A stretch of 8,128 bases of DNA from an uncultured Sphingomonadaceae bacterium (GTDB lineage: Bacteria; Pseudomonadota; Alphaproteobacteria; Sphingomonadales; Sphingomonadaceae), in contig CALLWN010000088.1 in assembly GCA_938016505.1 (NCBI GenBank), forward strand, positions 1-8,128, written 5' to 3'. The position numbers and the translations under genes were made by a program. The notes beneath the pieces are model-generated. The model did not search any database, had not been told where the DNA came from, and saw only the letters and a program-made list of their open reading frames with translations. This document shows, piece by piece, positions 7,383-8,128 of this stretch (positions are counted from its first letter, which is position 1; each line of letters begins with the position of its first letter).

Positions 7383-8128
7383 CGCGCCCCCCTCTCGGCC
7401 AGCAGCGCACGCAAGGCAAGGAGGTCGGCCCAGGCGAGCGCCTTGTCCTCCGGCCGCCGCAGCAGATAGGCCGGGTTGAAGGTCGCAATGGCCGGCACGG
7501 CACGCCCGCCAACGCGCACCTCCAGCCGCCGGCCGCGCAGGGTCGAAATCGGCGCCTTCTCCCCCACGAGCGTCGCAGTCGCCGTCCCGCCGAGCAGCAG
7601 CAGCGCCCGGGGCGCGAGCAGCCGCAGCTGGGCCAGTGTCAGCGGCAGGTCGCGGGCAATGTCGTCCGCCGTGGGCGGTCCGGGCACCGGCCGCCGTGGC
7701 GCCAGCAGGCTGATCGCGCAGCTGCTGCGGTCCAGCCCGATCGCCGCCAGCATCCGGTCGAGAAGCTGCCCGGCGGGGCCAGTGAAGGGCCGGCCGGTCT
7801 CGAGGTCGGCCGCGCTCGGCGCCTCGCCCATCACCACGAGCTCTGCGTCCGCTGCGCCGTCGAACAGCGGCGCATCCTGAACGCCTTGCCGGACATGGGC
7901 GTGGAGCGCGGCAAGCGTCGTGAAGCGGTCGAAGTCTTCCGCATCCGCCCCGATCGCCGGGGGCAGGGCGGCCGCCGGTGGCTCGGCCATCGGTCGCGCG
8001 CGCACCGGCTCGGCCACCGGTCGCGCGCGCACCGGATCGGCCGCGAGGTCAAGCCAACGCCGCGGCACGGCGGCAACCGGCGTGTCGGCTCCCGCCAGCA
8101 CCCACCAGTCGACGCAGCTGCGCGCCAG
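7379..8128 (-). CDS. Uracil-DNA glycosylase superfamily protein, degenerate family-4 type (5' end outside window)
   Basis: The frame is open to the right edge and gives 249 residues. The first ones, SCVDWWVLAGADTPV, resemble the usual start of alphaproteobacterial family-4 glycosylases (.LDWW..AGVD), so the GTG at 8101 is not the real start and only a short stretch is missing. After a Pro/Ala/Arg linker comes the fold: motif 1 GEAPSAADLETGRPFTG (7779-7829), GQLLDRMLAAIGLDRSS, LLLLGGTATATLVG, and motif 3 FNPAYLLRRPEDK with a WADL end. Family members remove uracil from DNA using a [4Fe-4S]-stabilised fold. Here all four cluster cysteines are missing, the motif-1 acidic pattern is altered (GEAPSAAD), and the motif-3 histidine is Asn (AAC at 7475-7477). 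Activity is therefore doubtful, and a structural or different DNA role is possible. It is the first visible gene of the leftward operon and overlaps the transglycosylase gene by ATGA. Confidence 0.88.
   Translation of the reverse strand: MARSCVDWWVLAGADTPVAAVPRRWLDLAADPVRARPVAEPVRARPMAEPPAAALPPAIGADAEDFDRFTTLAALHAHVRQGVQDAPLFDGAADAELVVMGEAPSAADLETGRPFTGPAGQLLDRMLAAIGLDRSSCAISLLAPRRPVPGPPTADDIARDLPLTLAQLRLLAPRALLLLGGTATATLVGEKAPISTLRGRRLEVRVGGRAVPAIATFNPAYLLRRPEDKALAWADLLALRALLAERGAR
7387..7395 (-). promoter_or_regulatory. Shine-Dalgarno of the transglycosylase gene
   Basis: AGAGGGGGG in the leftward direction ends four bases before ATG 7382, inside the last codons of the glycosylase gene. 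It confirms the overlapping start. Confidence 0.6.
7981..8034. repeat. 27-base tandem duplication in the glycosylase linker
   Basis: Bases 7981-8007 and 8008-8034 are the same 27-base unit with one difference (CAT against CAC near its tenth base). A partial third copy (GATCGGCC) follows. The unit is a multiple of three and encodes the nine-residue repeat PVRARPVAE / PVRARPMAE on the minus strand, between the N-terminal segment and the catalytic fold. It is probably a recent slippage product that kept the frame. Confidence 0.9.

Noticed and set aside
6075..7469. A 464-codon open frame on the plus strand
   Set aside because: It is antisense to the transglycosylase gene, whose signal peptide and catalytic motifs are intact. 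The plus-strand product is an Arg-rich, low-complexity shadow.
8099..8101. GTG as the start of the glycosylase gene
   Set aside because: The frame continues to the window edge with residues (SCVDWW) that resemble the family N-terminus, so the gene is cut by the window.

Overview
The window looks like chromosomal DNA of a high-GC alphaproteobacterium, most likely a sphingomonad. Three things suggest this: the strong G/C bias at third codon positions, protein family variants typical of that group (an Atm1-type exporter, a YcbL-like hydrolase, a Slt-type transglycosylase, a PA0069-type radical SAM protein), and a direct-repeat LexA operator of the alphaproteobacterial form GAAC-N7-GAAC. No mobile element, CRISPR array, rRNA or tRNA is visible. 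The DNA is almost fully coding and no gap reaches 100 bases.

Left part (1-2467). An Atm1-type ABC exporter reads leftward out of the window; only its N-terminal 240 residues or so are present. Across an 84-base divergent gap it faces a rightward metallo-beta-lactamase-fold hydrolase. That gap holds a long, nearly perfect inverted repeat that ends exactly at the exporter's start codon. Next comes a rightward gene for an unrecognised 312-residue protein.

Right part (2483-8128). Six genes all read leftward and look like one operon. In transcription order they are: a uracil-DNA glycosylase-superfamily protein (its 5' end lies outside the window), a periplasmic soluble lytic transglycosylase, MoaB, a small four-helix membrane protein, a CorA-type magnesium channel and a PA0069-type radical SAM protein. 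The first pair overlaps by ATGA and MoaB overlaps the membrane protein by GTGA, so translation is probably coupled. The other gaps are 20, 42 and 39 bases. The genes are functionally mixed: DNA repair, cell wall, molybdenum cofactor and metal transport.

The most informative signals are non-coding or concern degeneracy. A perfect GAAC-N7-GAAC LexA box lies 5 bases before the start of the radical SAM gene, over a plausible -10 element, which suggests this last gene has its own SOS-controlled promoter inside the operon. The glycosylase homologue has lost the iron-sulfur cysteines and the motif-3 histidine expected of family 4, and carries a 27-base tandem duplication in its linker. I found no wholly new multi-gene system here. 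The best candidates for undescribed biology are the SOS-linked radical SAM gene, the inverted repeat before the Atm1 gene, the degenerate glycosylase and the unknown protein at 1529-2467.
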